DNA of 64,000 bases. Origin: Lamellibrachia satsuma (lineage: Eukaryota; Annelida; Polychaeta; Sabellida; Siboglinidae). The stretch's first letter is position 1. Each line of letters starts with the position of its first letter. Under the pieces are notes generated by a model. The model did not search any database, was not told the DNA's origin, and was given only the letters and a program-made list of their open reading frames with translations. The DNA lies in the NCBI GenBank assembly GCA_033239005.1, contig BSQZ01000104.1, positions 1,603,501 through 1,667,500 on the forward strand. Reading direction: 5' to 3'. Both the position numbers and the translations under genes were made by a program. Shown one piece after another: positions 1 to 10,330 of the stretch.

Positions 1-1815
1 TGAAATTGCCTCCACATCTGAAGATGTTCAGTACTCTCTGATGTATCACTATGCCAACTTTTATAACAAACAGCCATTGCTATCCAATCTTGAACACAAC
101 GCCTGAACTATGTCTATAAGTGTGTAGCATAGTTATATTATATCAACCATTTGTTCTTAGATTACTATTCCAGATGAACAACATGATTAACGATATAAAT
201 AACATGTCTTTTTCATTCGTCCTGTTATTTAAATAAACAAACTATCATGATTAAGAGATTTAACTTGAACTTGGAAGTCAATGACTTGACTTGACTTGCA
301 GGCCAATGACTTCAAACTTGGCTTGACTTTTTTATTTACAAACATAACTTTAAACATGATGTTGATGCACCTTTTAATTTTTTTATACTTTAAGTAATAA
401 TGTTTGTCTTAATTAATTTATTATCATTGGTTGTTTTACTGTGCCAATTGTATAATTTAACTGCTATAGTTTCCATTTTAATAAAATTATTATTATAAAA
501 TGACTTGCCAGTTTGTGACTCAAAATCATGTCTTAAGTGTATTTTAAGTTAGGTTTTAATCAGTTCCATCATGAATTGTTTGCAGTATGTGTACAGTTTT
601 TCCGTCTTATTAATGCTTAAAACGGTTAACATTTGATAAAACAAACCAAAAACGGCAACCATAACATATCGAATTACGTATAAGAAATGGGTATCACTAC
701 CACACAAAAGCAGTATTGTATTTTTATTTTTGAGTACGCAATATAATTTAAATATGTGTTGGAGTGTACAATATCAATATGTAAAATCCCAGTTTTTGAC
801 ACCAAACTACACTAATAACAAAACAAATTAAATTGTATATGTACTATACATGAGGCTCACGTGTCAAGCATCAAAGCTGTCATCGGGCAACAGCAACTGA
901 GATGGGCCCGTCATGTATTTCACATACCTGAAACGCAGGGACAAATCTAGGATAAGACAGATGTGTACATATCAAAATCATAGTGACAGTATTAAGGGGG
1001 GACTTGGGATTGACATTTTCATTTCCCATATATCAGTAACGACCAGCCTTAAATGACCCAAATTATGTGCGTAGTTACTCCATGCAATCCCACTAAAAAC
1101 TGTAATTTTTTTCTAGAAGGCTTGTTTTCGTGATTACAATTTTTTTTGTATTTCCCCGCGAAGTTGAGGGTAAATTACATCCATAGTTCATTATAGAAAA
1201 GGTGGCCATAGTGTTAAACGGCTATTTAGTTTTCGAGATCATAATGACACACTATGGCAAGTTTCAAGCAATTACATAAAGCAGTAGCACGGATAAATGA
1301 AACAGAAGGCAGCAGGTGGGGGGGATCTTTCTGAACTAATTTAGATGGATGAAACCTTGTACACATTATGCAAGATTCAGGGGTGGATCTAGGCTTGTTG
1401 GCGGGGGGTCTCAGCCGTAGTCATATGTGGTTCTACTTACGAACCGGGGGGGGGGGACGACACGTGTCGTTATACTTACAGAAGGGTTAATATTAGCCGG
1501 CTGCTAATACTTCAGTCTTTACATTGATACTTGTTTAGATTGTCATGATTTTTTGGTTTGAGAACTTTAACATGTGTGACCGGTGATTTAGAAAAGGATA
1601 TATGCTGTGTGCATATCCGGATGACAAGTATTTTGGGGAAGTGTTTACCTTGGTAGCAATATCGTGGCCAGTCACTGGTTACGCAATACTGTAAAGACAG
1701 GCAAAGTTGAAGTTTGATATTGCAGGGTTTCCTGTATGGAACTGTGTATTATGTGTAGGGTAGGTAGGTAGGATTTGGGATTAAAAAGATGCTAATTTTA
1801 AGGCGACTCAAGTGG
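1..1815. other. A+T-rich intergenic DNA, no gene seen
   Basis: No reading frame here resembles a protein I know. The stretch is A+T-rich with short poly-A and poly-T runs and an 11-base G run at 1446-1456. A GACTTG-rich repeat (262-330) is listed separately. Confidence 0.6.
262..330. repeat. GACTTG-rich simple repeat
   Basis: The motif GACTTG / AACTTGG recurs in quick succession. The same motif-rich sequence appears at about 54063-54250, 58550-58660 and 58845-58935, so it is probably part of a dispersed repeat family and not a local expansion only. Confidence 0.5.
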
Positions 1816-1823
1816 TTATATAT

Positions 1824-3466
1824 GACGGGCGGATCCAGGGTTTAGAAAAAGGGGGGCCAAGGTAATGTGTTAAGCGCCGAAGGCGCGAAACGAGGCGTGA
1901 AACGCCTGGGGGTGTGGGGGTATCCCCTTCCTACCCATTTAAAATTTTTAGACAAAACACTTGAAATGGTGTAATTTGGGGCACCAATAATCTGGTTTTA
2001 ACAGAGTTAGGGCCTAATGTAATCAACCCAAACTTCAGACATGCGACATCGTACGTATACAATACGAATTTTTTGGGGGGAATACGGCCTTGGGCCGTAT
2101 CCCGTTTTAATACGGATTTGCTGAAAATATAAAAATTGTGTTGAAGTAATCCTATGTATTTTCGTGTATTCGTCACATAAGTATAACTTCAAATGTCAAA
2201 TTTACAGTAGACGAGGTGCAACTACTTTTGAGATTACAGTTTCGGCAAAACGGCGTGGATTTTGTTTCATTTACACCTGTAGGTAGGCCTATACCAAACG
2301 TGTATACTACAATTTACTAAACCAACACGTAATCGTCTTAACTCTGTATCGGCATTACTGCAAACTAGAGGCACGGTAGTGTAGTAATAGTAAAATATAT
2401 ATTTATTCGTACGACAATGTGTACAATTAAATTACAAATGAAGTATCTTTGCACACAAAGAGACTAACACGTCTTTGATTAAAAAGTGCTACACGCATTC
2501 TCTAATATTATTCAGCACATCCTTTGCCAAGGAAACTGTGTTTAATAGTTTCTCACCCAGCCCCTTCTGATAGTGGTTCTGAATGATACAATAAAAGTAG
2601 CTACATTTCATATTATAGAAAGTCGTAGCATCAAGTTTGAACTGTGTAATTAAAACTTTTTGACATATATGAACCAATACCCCGAAGGGCTAGATTGCCT
2701 TCTCAAGAAAGTCTATCCAAACTGTTGTTGCATTTTAAACTACTCTGTATAAAGCGTACCGTTCGATTCATGATCTGAATTTGAATCGGGAGACATTCTG
2801 CTAAAAGTAGTAGTAGTACCATATAATAACAGTGAGTGCAAACTCGTAGATTAAAACGTTTCCTGATACCTTTGCGCCATGTAAATTAAAATGCATCATA
2901 TAAATACATACACCATAGAAAGAGGAACAATATGACATAACTAATTGACGTTGTGTACTTATATTACAAAAAAACAAAAATGTAAATGTAGTGATTAGCA
3001 CATCCACCTTTCATGCCATAGTTATAAATTCAAGACGCAAACCGGAGACGGTACATTTTGTGCTTGGCGATAAAGTTCTGAAAAGGCTAACTAGTTGAAT
3101 GAGACCTCAAAAGGCCATAGCATTCTAACCACAGTATAATTATAAAGACTATAGTCAGTTATTAGAACGCTGCCGGGTGCTGGAAACAACTAGATACTAG
3201 AAACTCTGTTTATATCAGCTGTGTTTTATTAACGGTTGTTCAACTGTATGTGTGCATGTGTGCGTGTGTGTGTGATGCAAAATCAAGTGAAAATTAGTTT
3301 TTTTTAAACATTCTGCACGATAGCATGTTCCTACACTATTAACTCATACCACACCATCGACCGAGTAGCCTTGTTTCGTGCTCTGTTCCTGGCTGGTCAC
3401 AATGTGTAAATGACGTCCCAATATTCTGGCCATTCCTTGGACGTCAACCGCATCAACACACGTGTG

Positions 3467-3529
<63 letters not shown>

Positions 3530-3921
3530 ATGTACACGTGTGCGCGTGTGTGTGTACACGTGCGCGCGTGTGTGTGTACACGTGCGTGTGTGTAAACGTG
3601 CGTGTGTACACGTGTGTACACGTTTGTACACGTGTGTGCAGTGTGCGAGTGCTGTGAATGTATGAACGACGTCACTGTTAATTCTAAGAATAACTTTGGG
3701 GATACGCTGGACGCCATGTATAATATCGCCTGTGCTAGATCAGTGTCTGAAAACGTCGGACTGCTACTACAGAATTCGTACGTAGTAAGCGATAATTCTG
3801 ACCTTGTGTTGTTTCTTGGCAATGCATTTGTCCCCCGTTGACATGCAATTACAATGGATTTTGGTACTCAAAAAAGGGGGGAGACCGGACCCCCTGGACC
3901 CCCCCTCTGGATCCGCCTACG
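1824..3921. mobile_element. Candidate non-autonomous hAT-like element
   Basis: The left end reads GACGGGCGGATCCAG and the reverse complement of the right end reads CGTAGGCGGATCCAG, which match at 12 of 15 positions. The flanking 8-mers are TTATATAT (1816-1823) and TAATATAT (3922-3929), a possible 8-bp target duplication as hAT elements make. The flanks are simple AT sequence, so the duplication could be chance. No transposase frame is visible inside. The interior holds a CpG-rich patch near 1875-1915 and the GT/CGTG array. Alternatively these are the ends of two separate copies of one MITE family. Confidence 0.35.
3461..3655. repeat. Alternating GT / CGTG / TACACGTG microsatellite
   Basis: The array begins with (GT)n, passes into about 14 copies of CGTG, then into interspersed TACACGTG units. 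It is almost perfectly alternating purine-pyrimidine over roughly 190 bp. The apparent protein frames on both strands (cysteine-valine or threonine-histidine repeats) are artefacts of the repeat. Confidence 0.9.
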
Positions 3922-4254
3922 TAATATATGTATACATATTGGTTACGGTGTAACTATATGTGGAGTAATTTCAAAACATATGGGAAGGATGCTAAAATGT
4001 GTGGTTCGATACATATTGATTGATTGTCTTACCCGTAGGACGGGTTAATTTAGTGAGATGGCCGTTATTGGGTGTGGAGGTCGCAAAAAAGTCATGTTGG
4101 AGATAGGGAGTTTTGTCAGCGGTCAGGACGGGTAGAGGGGAGAATCGCGAGACAGTTCTGAGAGAACAGAGATGGGGCTCTAGCACATACATAAATAGAA
4201 CACCCGTTAGTAAATAGGGGGATGATTAATGATGTAAATCTATGGTTGTCACAG

Positions 4255-4380
4255 ACAAGCCGGGTTTCCCGTGAGGGATACAAGATTCGTTCCACGAGGA
4301 ACGAGACCGATGTGGTGTCGGCGAACAAGCCGGGCCTCCTGTGAGGGATACAAGATTCGTTCCACGAGGAACGAGACTTA
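4255..4380. repeat. 70-bp tandem duplication with internal hairpin
   Basis: A unit beginning ACAAGCCGGG starts at 4255 and again at 4325 (period 70 bp, second copy partial). Each contains the inverted repeat CGTTCC-ACGA-GGAACG (4288-4303 and 4358-4373), which can form a 6-bp stem with a 4-base loop. Confidence 0.75.
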
Positions 4381-4559
4381 GTCGTCCCGTGAGAGGATTC
4401 AATCATATGAAACACGTATCGTTGTACATATCGACATAGGGTTTATTTAACCCGGACTTTATAATAGGTCCTCTGTATTATGATAATGGTGTGACCAATA
4501 CCGTTTCAAAGGGTAGCATTACCCTTGTATATTCACTATGTGTGGATAACTATTTGAAT

Positions 4560-5150
4560 GTCATTGATGATTATTAGTAATATATAGAGTGGGGGTTCTG
4601 GAGCAGCCTTAAGTGCGCCAGGGGTCTGTGTAACACACGGAGGCTGCCCCGCCCCCAGCGGCCACCCAGCTCTTGTTCGCCAAAATCTCAAGCTCCAACA
4701 ATTACATCAATAATTACTAATTGCGCTTGTACCCGACCCGGCTCTACTGCTCTGCACTGCGGCCTGTCTACGTCCATAGTCCCAATAAACACTGCACTTA
4801 AAACCTGTCACGCGCGGTGCGTTATGTCACGCTGAGTACGTTCAGTCACGTTAGTCAGAGCGGGACAGGGTTTAAGTGCATCGCACAAAAATTATGTACG
4901 CCGGGCATCCTAGGGAAGCGAACATCCACCATCCCGCCGGTGGGCCGTTCATAGAGGAACGCCGATGGGAGGGTGACTGAACAGACCAGAGTCAGGAACG
5001 TGGACTATTGTGCATCGATCTAGCACATTCACGCGTTCACGCGGGAACGTGTTAAGCAGGTCAGAGCGGGACATGGTTTAAGTGCATAGCACACAAATTA
5101 TGTACGCCAGCATCCTAGGAAACTATGGGGTGTACTGGGGTGGGCTTTCA
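4560..5150. repeat. LTR-like region with a duplicated block of about 62 bp
   Basis: A block starting GTCAGAGCGGGACA occurs at 4854-4917 and again at 5060-5120, each ending in GCATCCTAGG. Upstream are a G+C-rich stretch (about 4620-4680) and AATAAA at about 4784, an arrangement like an LTR with a polyadenylation signal. No primer-binding site, polypurine tract or matching second LTR was found, so an LTR identity is a guess; the direct repeats themselves are plain. Confidence 0.4.
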
Positions 5151-5154
5151 TCCG

Positions 5155-5307
5155 CCAAATTCGGGCTGGAGCCCCCGCAGTAGCAGCTTAAAATGCAGTC
5201 AGCTTTTTTATGAAGGATGCCCTGGCCTCGTCACTGCCCCGTAGGATAAGGGATTTTTTGTTTCCTCATCTGTCACGACTGCTGCGTGGGCTCCAGCCCG
5301 AATTTGG
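5155..5307. repeat. Perfect 20-bp inverted repeat, 113-bp spacer
   Basis: CCAAATTCGGGCTGGAGCCC at 5155-5174 is the exact reverse complement of 5288-5307. No known family was recognised. Confidence 0.7.
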
Positions 5308-5577
5308 TCTTTCAACCGGTGACACTTCTCGACCTCATCCAGGACGAGGCGGAATTCATGGAGGAGGCCGACACCTCCAATGCTAGCCTCCTTCAATACC
5401 CATTCCCATACTGGCAGTGAGTAGAGCAGTGTCCACGCCATCGGCGGCATTAACACCACGGCGGTACTTTTTGTACAGGGCTGCTTCTTCGAGCTGCTGT
5501 TTGAGACGGTTTACCTGCTACAGCCGGTATTGCTGACCCGGCGCGGGCAGCTCTGGGCATATATTCATTGTCTCTGC

Positions 5578-5823
5578 GGTTGCAGGGGGAGGTGCTGTCG
5601 GTTGCAGGGGGAGGTGCTGTCGGTTGCAGGGGGAGGTGCTGTCGGTTGCAGGGGGAGGTGCTGTAGGTTGCAGGGGGAGGTGCTGTCGGTTGCAGGGGGA
5701 GGTGCTGTCGGTTGCAGGGGGAGGTGCTGTCGGTTGCAGGGGGAGGTGCTGTCGGTTGCAGGGGGAGGTGCTGTCGGTTGCAGGGGGAGGTGCTGTAGGT
5801 TGCAGGGGGAGGTGCTGTCGGTT
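5578..5823. repeat. 22-bp minisatellite, about 11 copies
   Basis: The unit is CGGTTGCAGGGGGAGGTGCTGT with rare C-to-A changes at the first position. Because 22 is not a multiple of three and the unit has no stop, several frames stay open on both strands. The resulting Gly/Cys/Arg-rich and Pro/Thr-rich ORFs are artefacts. Confidence 0.9.
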
Positions 5824-6108
5824 GCTTCATGTTATTTCGATAGATGCACAGCTATCCAATTGTGGTGGCTTCTTTCCCGATGGGTACATGTACTATGGGA
5901 GCGCATATTTTTTTTATACCTCATGGGTACTATCTGGATAGGTGTACCGGACTAAAATGTGGTAACCGTAATCTCTAGGCTCGGCGGTACCTCCAGAGCT
6001 CATGTAGCCTAGAGCCCCTTGTGTCGGTCACTTCATATCTGACGGCATCCCATCTGTTAGTAAACAATGATAACTCTTGCCGTACAATCAGAATAGGATA
6101 TGTGATCG

Positions 6109-7670
6109 GTGGTGGATAAGCCAATGCGGATGCCTTTGCAGTGTTCCAAGCGCCGAAGAAGCGGTTGCTCAACTCAACTTGCAAGAGTATTCAACTTGCC
6201 ATTGAAAGAGGGAGTTGTTCCGTTTAAATGGAAAGAAGCCAACATCATACCATTATTTAAAAAGGGTTCGAGAAATAAGTCAGAGAATTACAGACCAGTG
6301 AGTTTAACGTCACTGATTTGTAAATTATTAGAAAGGTTAATTAAAAACCATATGGTGGACTTCCTCGTTAAGCATAAATTATTAAATTCATCTCAACATG
6401 GATTCCTTAAAGCGAGGTCATGCTTAACAAATATGTTATGTTTTTTGGAAGAAATCACTAAGTGGATAGACGTGGGATCGCCAGTAGATATTATCTACCT
6501 AGATTTTCAGAAAGCTTTTGACAAAGTGCCACGTCAAAGATTACTACTTAAATTAAAAGCCCATGGTATCGGGGATAGCATAACTGACTGGATAGAACAA
6601 TGGCTGACTGACAGAAGACAACGAGTTGTAGTAGATGGAGAAGTTTCAAATTGGAAATCGGTTTTGAGTGGGGTACCTCAAGGATCAGTATTAGGACCTA
6701 TATTATTCTTAATATATATCAATGACTTGGACGACAGTATAACAAGTAACGTACTGAAATTTGCGGATGACACAAAACTGTTTAGAAAGGTTAATACTGA
6801 TGGTGATAAACAACATTTACAAAACGATCTAGACAGATTAGTGAAATGGTCTGAGAAATGGCAGATGTTGTTAAATTTTGGGAAATGTAAATGCCTACAT
6901 ACAGGACATGGGAACTTGAATGTAAACTATAAAATGGGAGATACTGTTTTGGGTACTACTGTAAAAGAAAAGGACTTAGGAGTTACAATAAGCGCTGATA
7001 TGAAAGTTTCAGAACAGTGTGATATTGCGGCTTCAAAGGGTAATCAAATTCTTGGATTGATTAGAAGAAACATAACATACAAGGGAAAAAAGTTAATTAT
7101 ACCTCTTTATAAAGCAATAGTTATACCTCATTTAGAATACTGTATACAAGCATGGAGACCATATCGTAAGAAGGATATAGATACGCTTGAACGCATACAA
7201 AGGAGAGCAACTAAAATGATTCCAGAACTGAGAGACCTTAGTTATGAAGAACGCCTGAAAGAATGTGGTTTAACAACTCTATAGACAAGGAGGTTAAGAG
7301 GAGATCAGATTGAAGTTTTTAAGATATTGAATGGGTATGAAAATATTGATAGAAATATGTTTTTCTCACTCAAGAAGGATAGCAGAACTAGAGGACATGA
7401 GGTAAAATTAGTAAAGGATCAATGTAGATTGGACATCAGGAAGCACTCGTTCTCACAGAGGACAATAAATAAATGGAACAAATTGTCTACAGATTGTGTA
7501 ACTGCTAGCAGCGTGAATATGTTTAAAAACAAGGTTGACACATATCTCAGGAGGGCGGGTTATAAGTAGATGAACATTGTTGGACTCTCGATAAGCCAAT
7601 GGCTTCCTTGTCCACTTGCCATCTGAGCCTTTGGCTTGGATGGCAAATCTTGTTAAATCTTGTTAAACTG
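6109..7670 (+). mobile_element. CR1/L2-like LINE, RT region, one in-frame stop
   Basis: A single frame runs 6109-7569, broken only by TAG at 7282-7284. It encodes a non-LTR reverse transcriptase. Visible motifs are the fingers block ending ENYRPVSLTS, the first catalytic Asp in YLDFQKAFD, the SGVPQGSVLGP block, and the second catalytic site FADDTKLF, followed by the thumb/connection region and a conserved C-terminal tail (INKWNKLS). The minus-strand relative at 10324-11270 has glutamate where the stop falls, so TAG is probably a nonsense mutation. The endonuclease is absent (5' truncation). The 3' tail at about 7655-7670 has repeated TCTTGTTAAA, like the short terminal repeats of this group. 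Not functional as it stands. Confidence 0.85.
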
Positions 7671-7878
7671 AATAATGGATCGCGTCCAGGCTGCTCCCAT
7701 GAAGATTGGTCACATCTATAGAGGCCGCGAAAACGAGTTCCCACATCGCGCAGTGCATTCTGGACAGCGATCCGATCCGAATCTGTTCTTACCCATGATG
7801 GCAGCATCTGTGGCAAGTGTGTCTGCGAACAGCGGCAGCAACGCCCAAACCCGCCGTTCCAACTGCGGCACCTGCTAA

Positions 7879-9650
7879 GCAATTAAATGTGGACTAAACG
7901 ACTTCTACAGCAGATTTGACAAGTTAAACACATCGCCGGAACAGCGCCCCCTACCCATAGACACTCCGCTGTCGCCGCCTTTCACCGTTAACGTTGCTGA
8001 CGTGCGGACATTGTTCAAGCGACTGAGTACGCGCAAGGCTTCGGGTCCTGATAACATCTCATCATATACATTCAAGAATTGTGCCGATCAGCTTGCTCCA
8101 GTATTCGCTGACATCTACAATTCATCTTTACAACAGTGCATAGTTCCAACGTGTTTTAAAACTTCTGTGATTATACCTATTCCCAAGAAGGCTAAAGTCT
8201 CTACCATGAACGATTACCGTCCAGTGGCACTTACCTCAGTTGCGATGAAAGTTTTCGAACATATTATGCTCCGTTATCTGAAATCTTCCACGGCCGGTCT
8301 ATTGGATCCTCACCAGTTTGCTTATCAAACTAACAGATCTGTGGACGATGCAGTTGCCTTAGGTTTACATTATGTTATGAATCACCTGGAACAACCGAGT
8401 ACTTATGCGAGGAATCTTTTCGTGGACTTTAGCTCGGCCTTTAACACCATAATTCCTGTGAAGTTGTTTGATAAACTTGTATCTCTGAATGTGCATCCTG
8501 CCATCTGTCACTGGACTCTCAACTTTCTTCTTCACAGGCCTCAATCTGTCAAGGTCAACAACTCTCTCTCCAAACCTGTTATTCTTAACACTGGTGCCCC
8601 ACAAGGCTGCGTGCTTTCTCCTTTCCTTTTCACTCTCTTTACAAACGACTGTGTATCTGGTAACCAATCTGTTCGCGTGGTTAAGTTCTCGGATGACACC
8701 ACTGTAATTGGCTGTGTCAACAATGCAAACGAGTCTGTGTATAGAGAGGAAGTTCAAAGACTGGTCGGCTGGTGTAAGAACAACAACCTGGTACTAAACA
8801 TATCCAAAACGAAGGAAATGATCATTGATTTTCGCAAAAAGAAAACACCCATCCACCCCCTTGTCATTGACGGTACTGAAGTCTTACAAGCCGACTCTGT
8901 AAAATTTTTGGGTTCGACTATTTCAAAAGATCTTTCCTGGTGTAATAACACGATTGACATCATTAAAAAACACAAACGCATGTACTTCCTTAGACACCTC
9001 AAACGATTCGGCTTATCTCAAGCAATATTAACACGTTTCTACCGCGCAGTTATTGAAAGTGTCTTGTCATTTTCTATTACTGTCTGGTTTGGTCGCGCCA
9101 GCCAAGATGAAATTAATCAAATTGAATCAGTCGTCAAGAACGCCTCTAAACTAATCGGGTTAAATATGCCGTCCATCAGATCTCTTTATCTATCTCGCAG
9201 TTTGCGCAAATCCAAGCGCATTGTACAAGACGAATATCATCCAGCCAACCATCTCTTTGAACTCCTTCCCTCCGGTAAGCGCTACCGTAGCATAAAAACT
9301 AAAACGATTCGATTCAACAACAGTTTCTATCCTCAAGCGCTGAGATTTTTAAACGGAGAGCCATCATAAATGTCTTGCCTCTGGTAGGTAGTTGCAATGT
9401 CGCGTTTTTTCTTTTTTATTTATTTATAATTTTTTTTTTCTTTTAAATTTTAAATTTTTTCTTTTTTAATCTTCCAACCTATTATATTACTCTCGCTTGT
9501 TTTCAACTGTTTTTAGTATTACGATTGTGATATGTAATGTTTAGTTCCGTGTGTGATTGGGTGCATGAGTGTATGTTTGTGCTAACGCCACAACACTACA
9601 AATTCCTTGTACTTGCTACTTGGTAATAAAACGTATCTTATCTTATTATA
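7879..9650 (+). mobile_element. L2/Rex-like LINE with an open RT frame
   Basis: The frame is open from just after TAA (7876-7878) to TAA at 9367-9369, about 496 codons. The ORF begins inside the protein (FYSRFD...), so the element is 5'-truncated and lacks its endonuclease. RT motifs in order: KASGPDNIS, NDYRPVALTS, DFSSAFNTI with the first catalytic Asp, GAPQGCVLSP, and FSDDTTVIG with the catalytic Asp pair (Ser in place of the usual Ala). A C-terminal region follows with RYRSIKTKTIRF. The 3' UTR is T-rich (9400-9480) and ends in CTTAT-type repeats at about 9635-9650. The RT domain looks intact, but it cannot be autonomous without the 5' part. Clade assignment is by recall. Confidence 0.85.
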
Positions 9651-9676
9651 TTAGAGCGAGACCCATTCTATATGCA

Positions 9677-9916
9677 ATGATAATGGCATCCACCGACGGA
9701 AAAATACTCGGAAATGCGGCCTACTACTCAGCTGTGGTATCTGGCCTGGCCATGGGCTATGCGCGTCTGGGCAAAATGGCAATGGGTGGGGTTGCCCCCA
9801 AGCTCGAGTTTACCGCAAGGGACGTCGGACTGGTTGTGCTCGACGTGGGTCTGGCCAAGGCTACGAAGGACATGCTTGTCAAGCAGGGCATCAGCTCCGC
9901 AGACATATTGAAGTAG
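9677..9916 (+). CDS. Small conserved membrane-protein-like ORF (first of pair)
   Basis: An ORF of 79 codons with in-frame ATGs at 9677 and 9683 ending at TAG (9914-9916). The N-terminal third is a likely membrane segment (LGNAAYYSAVVSGLAMGYA). The middle is polar, and the C-terminus carries TKDMLVKQGI and ends ADILK. It is followed after 32 bp by a second ORF of similar size, as in a compact viral or transposon gene cluster. I recognise this type of protein pair from predicted proteins of marine invertebrates and suspect it belongs to a virus-derived or Maverick/Polinton-like element, but I cannot name the family or a function. It lies directly after the 3' tail of the preceding LINE. No introns or promoter are evident. 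Confidence 0.5.
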   Translation: MIMASTDGKILGNAAYYSAVVSGLAMGYARLGKMAMGGVAPKLEFTARDVGLVVLDVGLAKATKDMLVKQGISSADILK

Positions 9917-9948
9917 CCTGTCCTCTGGACATACTTGCTTCTTGAACC

Positions 9949-10188
9949 ATGGCATCGATTGCGTTGCTGGTAGGCGGTGCCATTGTGAATGCAGTCGCAT
10001 TTACCGGGTCAAATTACCTATTCTCCATGTTGAGAAGTTCGGGTGTTGATGAAAAGCGCAAACGCCACGACAGAGCCATAGAACAACTCCAGGCCGCTCA
10101 TGCTGAATGGTCTCAAAAAAGAACAGAGCGCCTTGACTGGATCAATGAAGAACTTCTCAAATTTTGGCATCGTCCACTGTGGCTGTGA
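9949..10188 (+). CDS. Small conserved membrane/coiled ORF (second), truncated
   Basis: An ORF of 79 codons starting ATG at 9949 and ending TGA at 10186-10188. The N-terminus (about residues 4-27) is a hydrophobic segment containing GGAIVNAVAFTGSNYLF. It is followed by a charged, probably helical part (KRHDRAIEQLQAAHAEWSQK) and then TERLDWINEEL. The final residues (about WHRPLWL) coincide with the start of an antisense LINE fragment, so the natural C-terminus appears to have been replaced by retrotransposon DNA. The 32-bp gap and same strand as the previous ORF suggest they were once co-transcribed. The function is unknown, and membership in a virus-like element is inference only. Confidence 0.5.
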   Translation: MASIALLVGGAIVNAVAFTGSNYLFSMLRSSGVDEKRKRHDRAIEQLQAAHAEWSQKRTERLDWINEELLKFWHRPLWL

Positions 10189-10330
10189 AGGCCGATTCTT
10201 GAGTGGCAGTCCTTGCCGCAGCCAAAGCAGACGAAACAGGATGACATTGGTGGTAGTGCTGCTTTTCGTTTTCGCCGCATCCTCTTCTCAGCGGCATGCT
10301 GGTGTTTCTTTTCATCTGCCCTTTCAATGC
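10170..10330 (-). mobile_element. LINE C-terminal fragment with zinc-finger-like motif
   Basis: The minus-strand translation reads a basic stretch (HAAEKRMRRKRKA) followed by CFGCGKDCHSRIGLHSH. This Cys/His finger with SRIGLHSH is one I know from the very C-terminus of some endonuclease/RT-type LINE proteins. Only this tail is present. It overlaps the 3' end of the + strand small ORF and abuts the next LINE fragment, so it marks an insertion or deletion junction. Confidence 0.5.

Noticed and set aside
5208..5459. 83-codon minus-strand frame overlapping the inverted repeat
   Set aside because: No similarity recognised; part lies in repeat arms.
5450..5955. 126- and 141-codon frames rich in Gly/Cys or Pro/Thr
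   Set aside because: Created by the stop-free 22-bp minisatellite; no similarity outside it.
8365..9002. Minus-strand frames in 8.4-9.0 kb
   Set aside because: Shadows of the + strand RT frame.
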